A stretch of 51,804 bases of DNA from Lacunisphaera sp. Its GTDB lineage: Bacteria; Verrucomicrobiota; Verrucomicrobiia; Opitutales; Opitutaceae. The DNA lies in assembly GCA_029945445.1 (NCBI GenBank), contig JAQSCO010000049.1, forward strand, positions 1-51,804. Direction: 5' to 3'. The notes under the pieces were generated by a model. It was not told the origin of the DNA, made no database searches, and saw nothing but the letters and a program-made list of their open reading frames with translations. A program made the position numbers and the translations under genes. Below are positions 9,513 through 17,431 of this stretch, in pieces (the stretch's first letter is position 1; the number at the start of each line of letters is the position of its first letter).

Positions 9513-10186
9513 GCCGCACCTCCGGCCGCCGCCGCCCACTCCAGCGACCATGTGCCGCCGGCGCCGGACCACTGCAAGGGGCGGCGCGCCGCCAGGGCCA
9601 GGGTGAAATGCTCCAAGGTCGGACACGCTTCCGCCACCCGGACCCCGGGGACAAAATAGATGCGGCCCGCGGCCCCGGTTGGCTCACGGGTCAGCCAGGC
9701 GGCGAAAGCAAACGAGGTGGTCGAGGCCAGCTGGTGTTCCAGCATCCACGTGCCGCGCTCCTCCCCGCCGACCAGCGCCACGCGCGCCGCCGTTTCCAGC
9801 AACGCGGTCAGCAGCGCCTGCTCGATCAATCTCGTGCGTCCGGCCAGTGGCCACAGCCGCGCAATGGGCTGCGACCGGCCGATCAGCACCTGCTGCACGC
9901 CGCCGGGGTGGATCGAGCTTTGAAACAGCAGCGGGCTGGCCGCGGGGAAACTGCGCAGGAAATCCTCCAGCGAGCACGTCTCGGCAAAAGTCGACGCATA
10001 GACCAGGGCGTCGTCCGGCCCGAGCGCCGCGCCATCGAGCACCGAGCCGATGAGCAGGCCGAGATGGGTCATCCGGCGCAGCGCGGTGCGGGGGAACTTG
10101 GCCCCCAGCCGCAGGCGCGCGGCCGCGAGGGTTTCGTCCGCCGTCGGCAGTTCGATACTCAGCTGGTGCAGGAAGCGCTCAATCAT
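9509..10186 (-). CDS. Beta-ketoacyl synthase N-terminal-like protein (CLF-like)
   Basis: A 225-residue protein resembling the short ketosynthase-like proteins (Ketoacyl-synt_2 type) found in aryl-polyene clusters. Recognisable parts are LIGSVLDGAALGPDDALVYA, FQSSIHPGGVQQVLIG and ALVGGEERG. No active-site Cys stands in the expected place: the region reads FQSSIHPG. It is therefore probably a non-catalytic partner that shapes chain length for the neighbouring ketosynthase rather than an enzyme by itself. I chose the ATG at 10186 because it overlaps the end of the upstream ketosynthase gene by eight bases and begins the recognisable protein; longer readings only shadow that gene. Confidence 0.75.
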   Translation of the reverse strand: MIERFLHQLSIELPTADETLAAARLRLGAKFPRTALRRMTHLGLLIGSVLDGAALGPDDALVYASTFAETCSLEDFLRSFPAASPLLFQSSIHPGGVQQVLIGRSQPIARLWPLAGRTRLIEQALLTALLETAARVALVGGEERGTWMLEHQLASTTSFAFAAWLTREPTGAAGRIYFVPGVRVAEACPTLEHFTLALAARRPLQWSGAGGTWSLEWAAAAGGAA

Positions 10187-11294
10187 GGGTAAGGAGCATC
10201 GCGGCATGGGCGCCGCCGAACGCATTGCTGGTGAGGATGGCCCCGTCGTATCCCGCATGGGCAAAAGGCTCCAGCGCGATGGTGTTGGTGAAGCTCGGCG
10301 CCGCGCCGCCGACCGTGCCGGGAATCTTCCCCGCCGGCCCGCGCAGCGCCGCGAGGGCGATGGCGAGTTCGACCAGGCCGCAACTGCCGAGCGTGTGACC
10401 GAGGCTGCCCTTCCAGGAAACCAGCGGGGCCGCGGGAAATTGTGCCGCCAGCGCCACCGCCTCGAGCCGCCCGGCATCGAGCGTGCCGGTGCCGTGGCCC
10501 TTGACCCAGACCCGCCGGCCGCCCGCGGCGGCGGCGATCGCGGCCGCGACCACCGCGAAGCCGGCGCCGTCCGGCTGGTTGGAGGTGAAATGAAACATCT
10601 CGTTGTGCAGGGCGTGGGCCCGCAGCTGGAAAGGCGTGGGCTCGCGCGTGAGCACGGCAAAGGCCGCGCCGTCCCCGAGGCCGATCGAGCCCGTCTCGCG
10701 CCGCGCGTAGGGCGCGGGCATCGCGCCGTTGAGGATCTTCAGGCTGTGGAATCCCCCGGCGACAAACGGACTCACGAAATCGAACGCGATGACCAGCACG
10801 CGGTCCGCCAGCCCGGCGTGCAGCAGCCGGGCGGCATGGGCGAGGCCGAGATGCGCGGTGACGCAGGCGTGGGAAAAGATCCACACCTGCTCGCCCCAGC
10901 CGAATTCCCGGCGCAGCCGCTCGACCGCGGCAAAGGGCGTCCCGTGCGCGAGGTGGCGCACGTCGGCATCACGGGTGAAGGCATAAACACTGCCGACCCC
11001 GAAATTACTGCTGGTGACGATGACCGGCGTGCGCGCCGCGCCCCACTGTTCCGGCGGAATGCCGGCCGCCAGCCGGCGCAGGCCGGGCAGCCAGCGCGGC
11101 GGCAGCGTTTCATCCATGGGCCCGGTCAGCGCGAGCGGCACGAGGTCGCCGCCGGCGCGGCCCAGCACCGGCGTCAGCGCCAGCGCGCACCGGCCCGCGA
11201 GCAGGGCGGCCGCGGACGCCGGGGCGTCGCCGAACGGCGTGAGGCAATCACAAGCGGCCAGGCCCACCGGAAGCTGGTCAGCCGGTGCGGGCAT
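10179..11294 (-). CDS. Beta-ketoacyl-ACP synthase
   Basis: A 371-residue ketosynthase with a complete catalytic set: the nucleophile Cys in FSHACVTAHLG near residue 143, the first His in KGHGTGTLDAG near 247, and the Lys/His pair in SWKGSLGHTLGSCG near 275. It would extend acyl chains on the two cluster ACPs by decarboxylative Claisen condensation with malonyl-ACP. The protein is shorter than FabF (about 410 residues), mainly at the N-terminus. The start overlaps the ACP gene by 17 bases, and the end overlaps the ketosynthase-like gene, so it sits in the middle of a tightly packed operon. Confidence 0.85.
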   Translation of the reverse strand: MPAPADQLPVGLAACDCLTPFGDAPASAAALLAGRCALALTPVLGRAGGDLVPLALTGPMDETLPPRWLPGLRRLAAGIPPEQWGAARTPVIVTSSNFGVGSVYAFTRDADVRHLAHGTPFAAVERLRREFGWGEQVWIFSHACVTAHLGLAHAARLLHAGLADRVLVIAFDFVSPFVAGGFHSLKILNGAMPAPYARRETGSIGLGDGAAFAVLTREPTPFQLRAHALHNEMFHFTSNQPDGAGFAVVAAAIAAAAGGRRVWVKGHGTGTLDAGRLEAVALAAQFPAAPLVSWKGSLGHTLGSCGLVELAIALAALRGPAGKIPGTVGGAAPSFTNTIALEPFAHAGYDGAILTSNAFGGAHAAMLLTHD

Positions 11295-11574
11295 GAGAGG
11301 GGGGAGCCGACACGTCAGCCGGACACGCGCGCAGGTAGGCCGCGAGCGTGTTGACGCTGCCCAGGGCCCGGCGCGATTCCTCGCTGCTGCCGATCTTGAC
11401 GCCGAACTCCTTCTCGAGCGCCAGCACGAGCTCGAGCGCGTCGAGCGAATCGAGGCCGAAGCGCGATGAGCCGATGAGCGACTCGTCGTCGGGAATGTCG
11501 CCGGGGCTGACGCCGTCGAGCTTGAGGGTGGCGATGATCAGGGTCTTGAGGCGGAGGGACAGGGAGTCGTTCAT
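11278..11574 (-). CDS. Acyl carrier protein (98 aa)
   Basis: An acyl carrier protein with the phosphopantetheine attachment Ser in FGLDSLDALELV near residue 42, in an acidic helix-bundle context (ALEKEFGVKI). It is slightly longer than housekeeping ACPs because of a C-terminal tail. It lies six bases downstream of one ketosynthase gene and overlaps the next, a placement typical of aryl-polyene operons, which usually carry two dedicated ACPs. It would carry the growing polyene or its starter. Start ATG at MNDSLSLRLK. Confidence 0.88.
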   Translation of the reverse strand: MNDSLSLRLKTLIIATLKLDGVSPGDIPDDESLIGSSRFGLDSLDALELVLALEKEFGVKIGSSEESRRALGSVNTLAAYLRACPADVSAPPSHARTG

Positions 11575-11580
11575 AAAGGA

Positions 11581-12846
11581 TCAGGTGGGGCGGCGGAGAA
11601 GGTGGCAGACATTGCTGCCGCCGAAGCCGCTGCTGTTGTTGAGGGCGTGGCGCGGGGCCTCGTTGAGCGAGGTGCGCGGCAGGTCGAGACCGGCGCACAC
11701 CGGATCGGGCTCCACGAGATGCGCCGCGCCGGGAATGAAGCCGTCATCGATGGCCAGCGCGCAAAACGCCGCCTCCATGGCGCCCGCGAGCGACAAGCCG
11801 TGGCCGGTCAGCGCCTTCGTGCTGCTGATGCGCGGTTTCGCGCCCGCCGCGGTGAAGACCGCCTGCAGCGCCAGCGCCTCGGAACGGTCGCCGGCCGGCG
11901 TGGAGGTCGCGTGGGCGTTGACGTAGTCGACGTCGGCGGGATTGAGCCGCGCATCGGCCAGCGTGCGGCGCATGGCCTCGCGCAGGCCGGCGCCCTCGGG
12001 ATGCGACTGGGCCACGCTGTGGCCGTCGCCGGCCTGGCCCCAGCCGGTCAGTTCGGCGTAAAGGTGCGCCCCGCGCGAGCGCGCCAGCGCGGCGTCCTCG
12101 ACGACGAGCACCACCGCCCCGCCCGTGCCGACAAAGCCGTCGCGCTTGACGTCAAAGGGGCGCGAGGCCGTGGCCGGGTCGGGGTTGCCGGAGAGGGCGC
12201 GCAGGCTGGAGAACGAGACGATGCTCTCGGCCGTCAGGTCCTCGGCGCCGACGACGAGCATGCGCGACTGCCGGCCGAGGCGGATTTCGTCCATGGCGTA
12301 GCCGAGGGCGTGGCTCGACGACGCGCAGGCCGAGACGAAGCCGCAGACGGCGCCGGAGATCTTGTAATGGGCCGCGAGGTTGAAGTTCAGGGTGCCGGCG
12401 ATGGAGGAGACGATGCCCATCGGGTTGCCGCGCTCGCCGCGCGTGGCGTGCATCTGGTCGAGAAAATTCCCGAGCAGATACGGCGAGCCCGCCGACGCGC
12501 AGAAAAGCCCCGTGGCGCCGCCCGCGAGGTCGGCGGGGGTGAGCCCCGCGTCCGCGAGCGCCTGCTGCATGGCGCAGACCGCATAGACCCCGTGCGGCGC
12601 GAGGCCGCGGAGCAGCTCGCGATCGACCTCGAATTGCGCCGGCCAATGCCAGTCGCGCCAGTTGGGCGAGGGAAACGCGAAACCCTTGACCGTGCCGGCC
12701 ACCTTGACGGGCAGGCTCGGGTTACCGAAGAACTCGACCGCTTCAAAGCCGTGCCGCAGTTCGCGCAGGCTGCGCAGAACCGTGGAACGATCATGGCCGA
12801 TGCTGGTGATGAAACCCAGACCGGTGATGACGGGCAGTGGCGGCAT
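11581..12846 (-). CDS. Beta-ketoacyl-ACP synthase II (FabF-like)
   Basis: A 421-residue FabF-type ketosynthase. The nucleophile is in SACASSSHALGYAMDE near residue 173, the first His in NAHATSTPAGDRSE near 316, and the Lys/His pair in STKALTGHGLSLAGA near 350. The length and the N-terminal MPPLPVITGLGFITS fit the family, which is why I use the ATG at 12846 and not an earlier in-frame one that lies inside the ACP gene. With the second ketosynthase and the short ketosynthase-like protein it gives the two-to-three KS layout of aryl-polyene or flexirubin clusters. Confidence 0.9.
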   Translation of the reverse strand: MPPLPVITGLGFITSIGHDRSTVLRSLRELRHGFEAVEFFGNPSLPVKVAGTVKGFAFPSPNWRDWHWPAQFEVDRELLRGLAPHGVYAVCAMQQALADAGLTPADLAGGATGLFCASAGSPYLLGNFLDQMHATRGERGNPMGIVSSIAGTLNFNLAAHYKISGAVCGFVSACASSSHALGYAMDEIRLGRQSRMLVVGAEDLTAESIVSFSSLRALSGNPDPATASRPFDVKRDGFVGTGGAVVLVVEDAALARSRGAHLYAELTGWGQAGDGHSVAQSHPEGAGLREAMRRTLADARLNPADVDYVNAHATSTPAGDRSEALALQAVFTAAGAKPRISSTKALTGHGLSLAGAMEAAFCALAIDDGFIPGAAHLVEPDPVCAGLDLPRTSLNEAPRHALNNSSGFGGSNVCHLLRRPT

Positions 12847-12862
12847 GCAGGACGGGCCGCGT

Positions 12863-13240
12863 TCAGTGTTGGGCGGGGGCGGCGACCTTGCCGCGGATGA
12901 AATCGCGCAGATCGTCGAGCGAGCGCACGCGGATGATCTCCTCGTTGGTGATGGTGATGCCGAACAAATCCTCGGTGAAGAAGACCACTTCGGTGATGGC
13001 CAGCGAATCAAAGCCCAGGTCGTCAATCAGCCGCGTGTTGCCCGGCAGCTCGGCCAGGGGCACGGCGGAGTCGCTCGGAATGAAGTCCGCCAGGATGGCG
13101 AAGACCACCGGGTCGAGCGCGGCCGGATCACCGCCGGACTTGAAACGGTGAAAGGCGGCGCGGGCCACCTCGGGCAGATGCCGGAGGATTTCCTCGCGAT
13201 CGCTCGCGGTGCCGGGAAGCGGGGCGGTGGATGTTTTCAT
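12863..13240 (-). CDS. Acyl carrier protein with N-terminal extension (125 aa)
   Basis: An ACP-like protein with its attachment Ser in DLGFDSLAITEVVFF near residue 83 and an acidic third helix (ITNEEIIRVRSLDDL). About 40 residues precede the canonical domain, an extension seen in some cluster-specific ACPs. The ATG overlaps the methyltransferase stop as ATGA. It probably works with the two ketosynthases downstream as the second dedicated ACP. Confidence 0.8.
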   Translation of the reverse strand: MKTSTAPLPGTASDREEILRHLPEVARAAFHRFKSGGDPAALDPVVFAILADFIPSDSAVPLAELPGNTRLIDDLGFDSLAITEVVFFTEDLFGITITNEEIIRVRSLDDLRDFIRGKVAAPAQH

Positions 13241-13998
13241 GGGAGCGGGGGCGGGGGGCGGGGGGAAGCGAGGGGCTTGACGGCGGAGTATTCGCTGAAG
13301 AGACCGAGCAGCGTGTCGCGTTTCACCGCGGCCAGGCCGGCGCCCTGCAGGGCCTGGAGCACCGCGGCCGGGGGCACGCAGGCATCCATCGTCTCCCAAT
13401 AGTAGCGCATCATGTCGCGCGCGTCGTTGCTGCGGGTGAACAGCCGGGTCAGAAACGGATAGACGTGGCCGAAGTAGAGCCGGAAGAGGGCGCGCGGGAA
13501 CCGGCCGGCGGGCTTGGTGACCTCGAGGATCAGCAGCCGGCCGCCGGGCCGCAGGACGCGGTGAAATTCCCGGAAGGTCGCGTCCAGGCTGGTCACATGC
13601 CGCAGCGCGTAACCCATGGTGAGAAAATCGAAGGCCTGGTCCGCGAACGGCATCTGCTCCGCCCGCCCCTGCACGAAGTTCGCCGCCAGCTTGGTCCGGG
13701 CGACGGCCAGCATGCCGGCGCTGGGATCGAGGCAGGTGATGTTCTTCGCCGTGCCGAGGATCTTCACCGCCGCGACCGCGACGAGGCCGGTGCCGCAGGC
13801 CACGTCGAGCAGCCGATCCCCGGCGAGCAAGCCATGGCGCTGCAGCGACCAGCGGCGATAGGCGGCGCCACTGCGGAGGAAGCCCCAGTCCACCACGGCG
13901 TCGTAATGCCGCGCGCCGCGGTCGAACAGCCGGTTGACAAATTCCGGCTTGGCCTCGGGCGTGGGGTAATGTGCAGCCAGGGTGGGATGAGGGTGCAT
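13237..13998 (-). CDS. UbiE-like SAM-dependent methyltransferase
   Basis: A 253-residue class I methyltransferase. The SAM-binding glycine loop is LLDVACGTGLVAVAA near residue 63, followed by an acidic residue in ITCLDPSAGML, motif II-like FDFLTMGYALRHV near 125 and LRPGGRLLILEV near 148. It resembles the ubiquinone/menaquinone methyltransferase UbiE, but its place as the first enzyme gene of a polyene cluster suggests it methylates the aryl head group; related clusters carry such a gene. It lies 43 bases downstream of the sigma-factor gene, with no terminator between, so the two may share a transcript. Confidence 0.85.
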   Translation of the reverse strand: MHPHPTLAAHYPTPEAKPEFVNRLFDRGARHYDAVVDWGFLRSGAAYRRWSLQRHGLLAGDRLLDVACGTGLVAVAAVKILGTAKNITCLDPSAGMLAVARTKLAANFVQGRAEQMPFADQAFDFLTMGYALRHVTSLDATFREFHRVLRPGGRLLILEVTKPAGRFPRALFRLYFGHVYPFLTRLFTRSNDARDMMRYYWETMDACVPPAAVLQALQGAGLAAVKRDTLLGLFSEYSAVKPLASPRPPPPLP

Positions 13999-14041
13999 GG
14001 CGGGTGGTTTTCCGCGACCGGTTGGGTCAGGGCGGCGGTCG

Positions 14042-14785
14042 TCAGGCGCAGATGGCTTCCAGCTGGCCGGCGGCGGACCCGACGGGGTCGAACCAGCTGA
14101 GGAGCCGGGCGTTCTGGCCGAACTCGGGGCAGGTCTCGGCCAGGAGCACGCGCAGGCTCGCGCGCGCGCGGGCGACCCGGCTCTTGACGGTGCCGATATT
14201 GATGCCCGTCTCGCGGGCGATCTCGGCGTAGGAACGGTTCTGCGAATTGCGGAGCAGGAGAATCTCGCGGGCCGGGGCGCCGAGCCGGCTCATGCACGAG
14301 GCGATGATCTCGGAAAACTCCCGGCTCGCCGCCTGGCGGGACGGTCCGGCGTCCTCCGCCGCCACGAGATCCGCGAAGGTCGCCTGACTCCGGTCGCTGA
14401 CCGGGCAGTCGAGGGAAATGGTGGCATGCCGGCGGCGGCGGAAATGATACCAGTAACGGTTGCGCGAAAGGTTGAGCGTGATGCGGTAGAGCCAGGCGGA
14501 CAGCGAGGAGTCACCGCGGAAGCGCGCGAGCCCGCGGTGGGCGCGGATGAGGGCGTCCTGGGCGATTTCCTCGGCATCGGCCCGGTTCCGCAGCAAGCCA
14601 AGCGCGACCGCGAACAATTTGTGGCGGTAACGCTGCACGATTTCATTGAAGGCCGTTTCGTCCCCGGCAATGAACCGGCGCACGAGCCCGGCGTCATGCT
14701 GCGCCTCGACGCGGGCGGCGGCGGCGCGCGCGGAAACCGGGCGGGGGAACGGAGCGGTGGCGGTGGAGGAAAGGTCGGCAACCAT
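14042..14785 (-). CDS. ECF-type RNA polymerase sigma factor
   Basis: A 247-residue sigma-70 family factor with region 2 (DETAFNEIVQRYRHKLFAVA, then DAEEIAQDALIRAHRGL) and region 4 (LGAPAREILLLRNSQNRSYA, then GTVKSRVARARASLRVLL). There is no region 3, so it is of the ECF type. A 35-residue N-terminal tail and a ~30-residue C-terminal tail flank the core. No anti-sigma gene is adjacent; the C-terminal tail or a distant gene could serve. It is encoded directly upstream of the polyene operon in the same direction and may control it, but that is inference. It might also serve the divergent envelope-stress genes to the right. Confidence 0.88.
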   Translation of the reverse strand: MVADLSSTATAPFPRPVSARAAAARVEAQHDAGLVRRFIAGDETAFNEIVQRYRHKLFAVALGLLRNRADAEEIAQDALIRAHRGLARFRGDSSLSAWLYRITLNLSRNRYWYHFRRRRHATISLDCPVSDRSQATFADLVAAEDAGPSRQAASREFSEIIASCMSRLGAPAREILLLRNSQNRSYAEIARETGINIGTVKSRVARARASLRVLLAETCPEFGQNARLLSWFDPVGSAAGQLEAICA

Positions 14786-14966
14786 GACAGAGCGCAGCTT
14801 ACCCCGGCCGTGGCCCCGATAGAATGGGGTGTTATGCTACCGGGAATTTCACTGCGGCCGGGCAACGCCGCACCGGGTGGCCCTCCGGCTCCCTGGCTTT
14901 CCCGCCGCCCGGCGCACAATATTTGCGCCGCCCGGCCGCCCCCGCCATCCGGGCGGGCGCCTGGCA

Positions 14967-14994
14967 ATAAAAAAGGCCGTCCCGCGACGGCCCC
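14967..14994 (-). terminator. Rho-independent terminator after the 39-aa gene
   Basis: On the minus strand a perfect 7-bp stem, GGCCGTC with GACGGCC around a 4-base loop, is followed directly by a run of six Ts. It lies 28 bases beyond the stop of the small basic gene at 15022-15141 and 180 bases before the sigma-factor gene, so it should separate those two units. Confidence 0.8.
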
Positions 14995-15021
14995 TGCAAA
15001 TGCAAGATGACGCGGGGCGCG

Positions 15022-15141
15022 TCAGGTCTTCATGATGTTCCGCCCGGCGGGGCGATTCTTGACCGGACCTTTGCCGCCGCGGGATTTGGCTGCGCGATTC
15101 TTGGCTGCGGTCATGCGACCGCCTCTGGATTTCTTTGCCAT
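15022..15141 (-). CDS. Small highly basic protein (39 aa), unknown
   Basis: An ATG-to-TGA frame of 39 codons encoding a protein that begins MAKKSRGGRMTAAKNR and contains about 13 Lys/Arg, many Gly and Ala, and no acidic residue. The sequence is internally repetitive: KSRGGRMTAAKNR is echoed by KSRGGKGPVKNR. A strong terminator follows 28 bases after its stop, which supports a real, single-gene transcript. Such a protein could bind RNA, DNA or the ribosome; I do not recognise a family. A short basic frame could also be chance, but the Lys codon use and the terminator argue against that. Confidence 0.55.
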   Translation of the reverse strand: MAKKSRGGRMTAAKNRAAKSRGGKGPVKNRPAGRNIMKT

Positions 15142-15339
15142 GGGAGTGATTTATTGAGTTTGGATTGAGGACGTTTGATTACCGCCGGCATAATGCCCCG
15201 CTGGGCGGCCGCTGCCAATGAGGTCTAACCCTACTCCGTGCCGGCGGGGTTCACGACCGGGCGAAATGGCGGCGCGGCCGGGGTAGGCCAACGCCCCATA
15301 GCGACCGCGCGCCCGAACGCGTAGTGTTCCTCCTCGCTT

Positions 15340-16083
15340 ATGAAAATCAAAAACCTGCCAGCTCTGCTAGTCATCATTGCCAGCCCCATCGCGCTGTTTG
15401 CTTCGTCCACCGTTGATCGCAAGATCGAGGATGCCGCCAAGGCTTCCTACAACTACCGCACCGTCCTCGAGGACCACGTGAAGGTCAAAGCCAATGACGG
15501 CATCGTCACCCTGACCGGCACCGTGCAGGACAACGACGAGAAGGAACTCGCCGTCGACACCGTGGAAAACCTCCCCGGCGTCCTGAGCGTGAAAAACGAG
15601 ATCAAGATCGCCTCCGACTATCCCGAGCACTCGGACAAGTGGATGGCCGTCAAGATCCGCAGCCGCCTGCTCGTGAAGGCCAACGTCAGCGCCGCCACCA
15701 CCAAGGTGGAGGTCAAGGACGGCGTCGTCACGCTGACCGGCACCGCCGAGAACGTGGCGCAGAAGGATCTCACCGGGATCTACGCCAAGGACATCGACCA
15801 CGTGAAGTCGGTCAACAACGAGATCGTCGTCAAGAACGAGCCCGCGCCGAAAGAGACGATGGGCGAAAAGATGGACGACGCTTCCATCACCAGCCAGGTC
15901 AAGTTCACGCTGCTCCGCCACAAGGCCACCAGCGCGCTCAAGACCAAGGTCACCACGAATGACGGCGTCGTCACTGTCTCCGGCGTCGCGGCCAATGATG
16001 CCGAGCGTTCCCTCGTGTCCAAGCTCGCCAGCGACGTCCGCGACGTGCGCTCGGTCACCAACAACATGACCGTGAAGGGCTGA
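15340..16083 (+). CDS. Periplasmic BON-domain protein (OsmY-like)
   Basis: A 247-residue exported protein with a signal peptide (LPALLVIIASPIALFASS) followed by three BON domains at roughly residues 25-90, 100-165 and 178-247. Each holds the repeated VKVKANDGIVTLTGTV-like strand pattern. BON proteins bind phospholipid or interact with the outer membrane, and OsmY-type members are induced by osmotic and envelope stress. It heads a plus-strand group of small membrane-associated stress genes. A strong hairpin follows the stop, so it may be transcribed by itself. Confidence 0.88.
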   Translation: MKIKNLPALLVIIASPIALFASSTVDRKIEDAAKASYNYRTVLEDHVKVKANDGIVTLTGTVQDNDEKELAVDTVENLPGVLSVKNEIKIASDYPEHSDKWMAVKIRSRLLVKANVSAATTKVEVKDGVVTLTGTAENVAQKDLTGIYAKDIDHVKSVNNEIVVKNEPAPKETMGEKMDDASITSQVKFTLLRHKATSALKTKVTTNDGVVTVSGVAANDAERSLVSKLASDVRDVRSVTNNMTVKG

Positions 16084-16110
16084 ACCCTTCGCTGAAAAAA
16101 ATTCCCACCG

Positions 16111-16140
16111 GCGCGGCCGCCCACGGGCGGTCGCGCTTCA
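16111..16140 (+). terminator. Hairpin terminator after the BON gene
   Basis: A GC-rich stem, GCGCGgCCGCCC against GGGCGGtCGCGC with a tiny loop, is followed by TTCATTT. It stands 27 bases after the BON gene stop. The T-tract is short, so termination may be partial. Confidence 0.55.
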
Positions 16141-16153
16141 TTTCCGGCCCCGG

Positions 16154-16179
16154 GGAACCTTGTTCACCCGCGCTGGGTC
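16154..16179 (+). promoter_or_regulatory. Candidate ECF-type promoter for the DUF3185 operon
   Basis: GGAACC at 16154-16159, a 17-base spacer and GTC at 16177-16179 resemble the GGAAC...GTC pattern of extracytoplasmic-function sigma promoters. It lies 22 bases before the DUF3185 start, in the right place for a stress operon, and an ECF sigma gene is encoded nearby. Short motifs like this can occur by chance. Confidence 0.3.
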
Positions 16180-16201
16180 AACCCTACAGCCCCCTGTTCC
16201 C

Positions 16202-16408
16202 ATGAACCGACTCGTCTCCCTCGCCCTCCTTATCGGCGGCATCATTCTCATCTCCGCCGGCATCGCCGCGTCCGATTCGGCCGCCTCCGGCGTGTCCCGC
16301 TTTTTCACCGGCAATCCCACCGACAAGACCATGTGGCTGATGATCGGCGGCATTGCCGCCACCGTCATCGGCGGCGGCGGCCTGGTCTTCGGCTCCAAGA
16401 ATCCCTGA
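16202..16408 (+). CDS. DUF3185 small membrane protein
   Basis: A 68-residue protein with two hydrophobic segments: LVSLALLIGGIILISAGIAAS at the N-terminus, then MWLMIGGIAATVIGGGGLVF, separated by the polar SRFFTGNPTDKT. This is the layout of DUF3185 proteins, which occur beside stress-induced membrane genes in proteobacteria and relatives. The function is unknown. The start is the ATG directly after the promoter-like site; an earlier in-frame ATG at 16160 would lie inside it. Confidence 0.8.
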   Translation: MNRLVSLALLIGGIILISAGIAASDSAASGVSRFFTGNPTDKTMWLMIGGIAATVIGGGGLVFGSKNP

Positions 16409-16438
16409 TCGTCCCTCCCTCCTCCCTCAATCTCTACC

Positions 16439-16756
16439 ATGAAAAACAACAAAGATACTTCCACCCTCACGCCCAAGGAACTCCTTCACGATCTCCAGGC
16501 CCTCGTTGTCGAGGCCGAAAAGATGATGAGCGAGTCCATCTCCGAGCACACCGCCGACGCCGTCAGCGGCCTGCGCACGCGCTATGACGCCGCCCAGGAA
16601 CGCCTGTCCGACCTCTACGCCTCTGCCCGGACCAAGGTCGTCGCCGGCGCCAAGCGCACCGACACGGCCATCCGCGAGAATCCCTACCAGGCCCTGGCCA
16701 TCGCCGCCGGCGCCGGCCTGATCGTCGGTGTCCTGCTCGGCCGCCGCAGCAAGTAA
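16439..16756 (+). CDS. DUF883 family (YqjD/ElaB-like) membrane-anchored protein
   Basis: A 105-residue protein with a long amphipathic helix (residues ~10-85) and a C-terminal membrane anchor (ALAIAAGAGLIVGVLLGRRSK), the signature of the DUF883 family. E. coli YqjD and ElaB are tail-anchored, bind ribosomes in stationary phase and are under stress control. The gene lies 30 bases after DUF3185 and before YqjE- and YqjK-like genes, an order matching the E. coli yqjDEK operon. Confidence 0.9.
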   Translation: MKNNKDTSTLTPKELLHDLQALVVEAEKMMSESISEHTADAVSGLRTRYDAAQERLSDLYASARTKVVAGAKRTDTAIRENPYQALAIAAGAGLIVGVLLGRRSK

Positions 16757-16769
16757 GCCGACGGCCAGC

Positions 16770-17159
16770 ATGGAAACTCCTCCCCCTGCCCCGGCCGGAT
16801 TCATGGGTGCGTTCCGCGCCCTCGGCGACAGCCTGCTCGCGACCGTCAGCGACCGGCTGGAGCTGTTCTCGATCGAACTGCAGGAGGAAAAATTCCGCCT
16901 GATCCAGACCTTTGTCTGGATCAGCGCGGCTCTTTTCGCCGGCATGATGGCGATCACGTTCGCCAGCCTCACGCTGGTCTATCTGTTCTGGGAAAGCGCC
17001 CGCCTCGCCGTGCTGGGCGGGCTGGCGGTCCTCTATACCGGCGCCCTGGTCGCGATCGTCCTTTGGCTGCGCCGTTTCATCGCCCGCCAGCCGAGCCCGT
17101 TTGCCGCCACGCTGCAGGAAATCGGCGCCGACCGCTCATGTATCAGCAATCCGAGCTGA
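16770..17159 (+). CDS. YqjE-like phage-holin family inner-membrane protein
   Basis: A 129-residue protein with two strong membrane helices (FVWISAALFAGMMAITFASL, then VLGGLAVLYTGALVAIVLWL) and an amphipathic N-terminal helix with the ELFSIELQEEK motif of the YqjE/Phage_holin_3_6 family. Despite the family name it is a chromosomal membrane protein, not a phage lysis gene. It follows the DUF883 gene by 13 bases and overlaps the next gene by 22 bases. Start ATG at METPPPAPAG; the earlier in-frame start lies inside the DUF883 gene. Confidence 0.85.
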   Translation: METPPPAPAGFMGAFRALGDSLLATVSDRLELFSIELQEEKFRLIQTFVWISAALFAGMMAITFASLTLVYLFWESARLAVLGGLAVLYTGALVAIVLWLRRFIARQPSPFAATLQEIGADRSCISNPS

Positions 17160-17431
17160 CCCGGCTGGCCGGGCAAAAGACCGCGCTGCGCCGGGTCATC
17201 GCCGTGCGCCGCGTCCAATGCGCCGCGGCGGCGGACCGCGCGACGCAGCCGCTGGTGTGGCTGGATAACGCCATGGCCCTCTGGCGGAAAATCCCCCCGC
17301 TGGCCAAGCTCGTCACGATTCCGCTGGCCGTCGCCCTCGGCCGCTCCTTCCTGCCCCGGCTGAAAACCGTGGGCTCGCTCCTGCGCTGGGGCCCGGTGGC
17401 CCTCGGGGTCATCCGCAGCCTGCGGCGCTGA
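17138..17431 (+). CDS. YqjK-like small protein
   Basis: A 97-residue basic protein, MYQQSELTRLAGQKTALRR at the start, then a segment with LAKLVTIPLAVALG that may associate with the membrane. Small Arg/Ala-rich proteins in this place correspond to YqjK in the yqjDEK operon; sequence alone does not prove homology. Its start overlaps the YqjE-like gene. The stop touches the stop of the convergent isomerase gene with no spacer, so there is no room for a conventional terminator. Confidence 0.65.
   Translation: MYQQSELTRLAGQKTALRRVIAVRRVQCAAAADRATQPLVWLDNAMALWRKIPPLAKLVTIPLAVALGRSFLPRLKTVGSLLRWGPVALGVIRSLRR

Noticed and set aside
16770..17159. Phage lysis holin
   Set aside because: The holin family name applies, but the neighbours (DUF883, YqjK-like) show it is a chromosomal YqjE-type protein.
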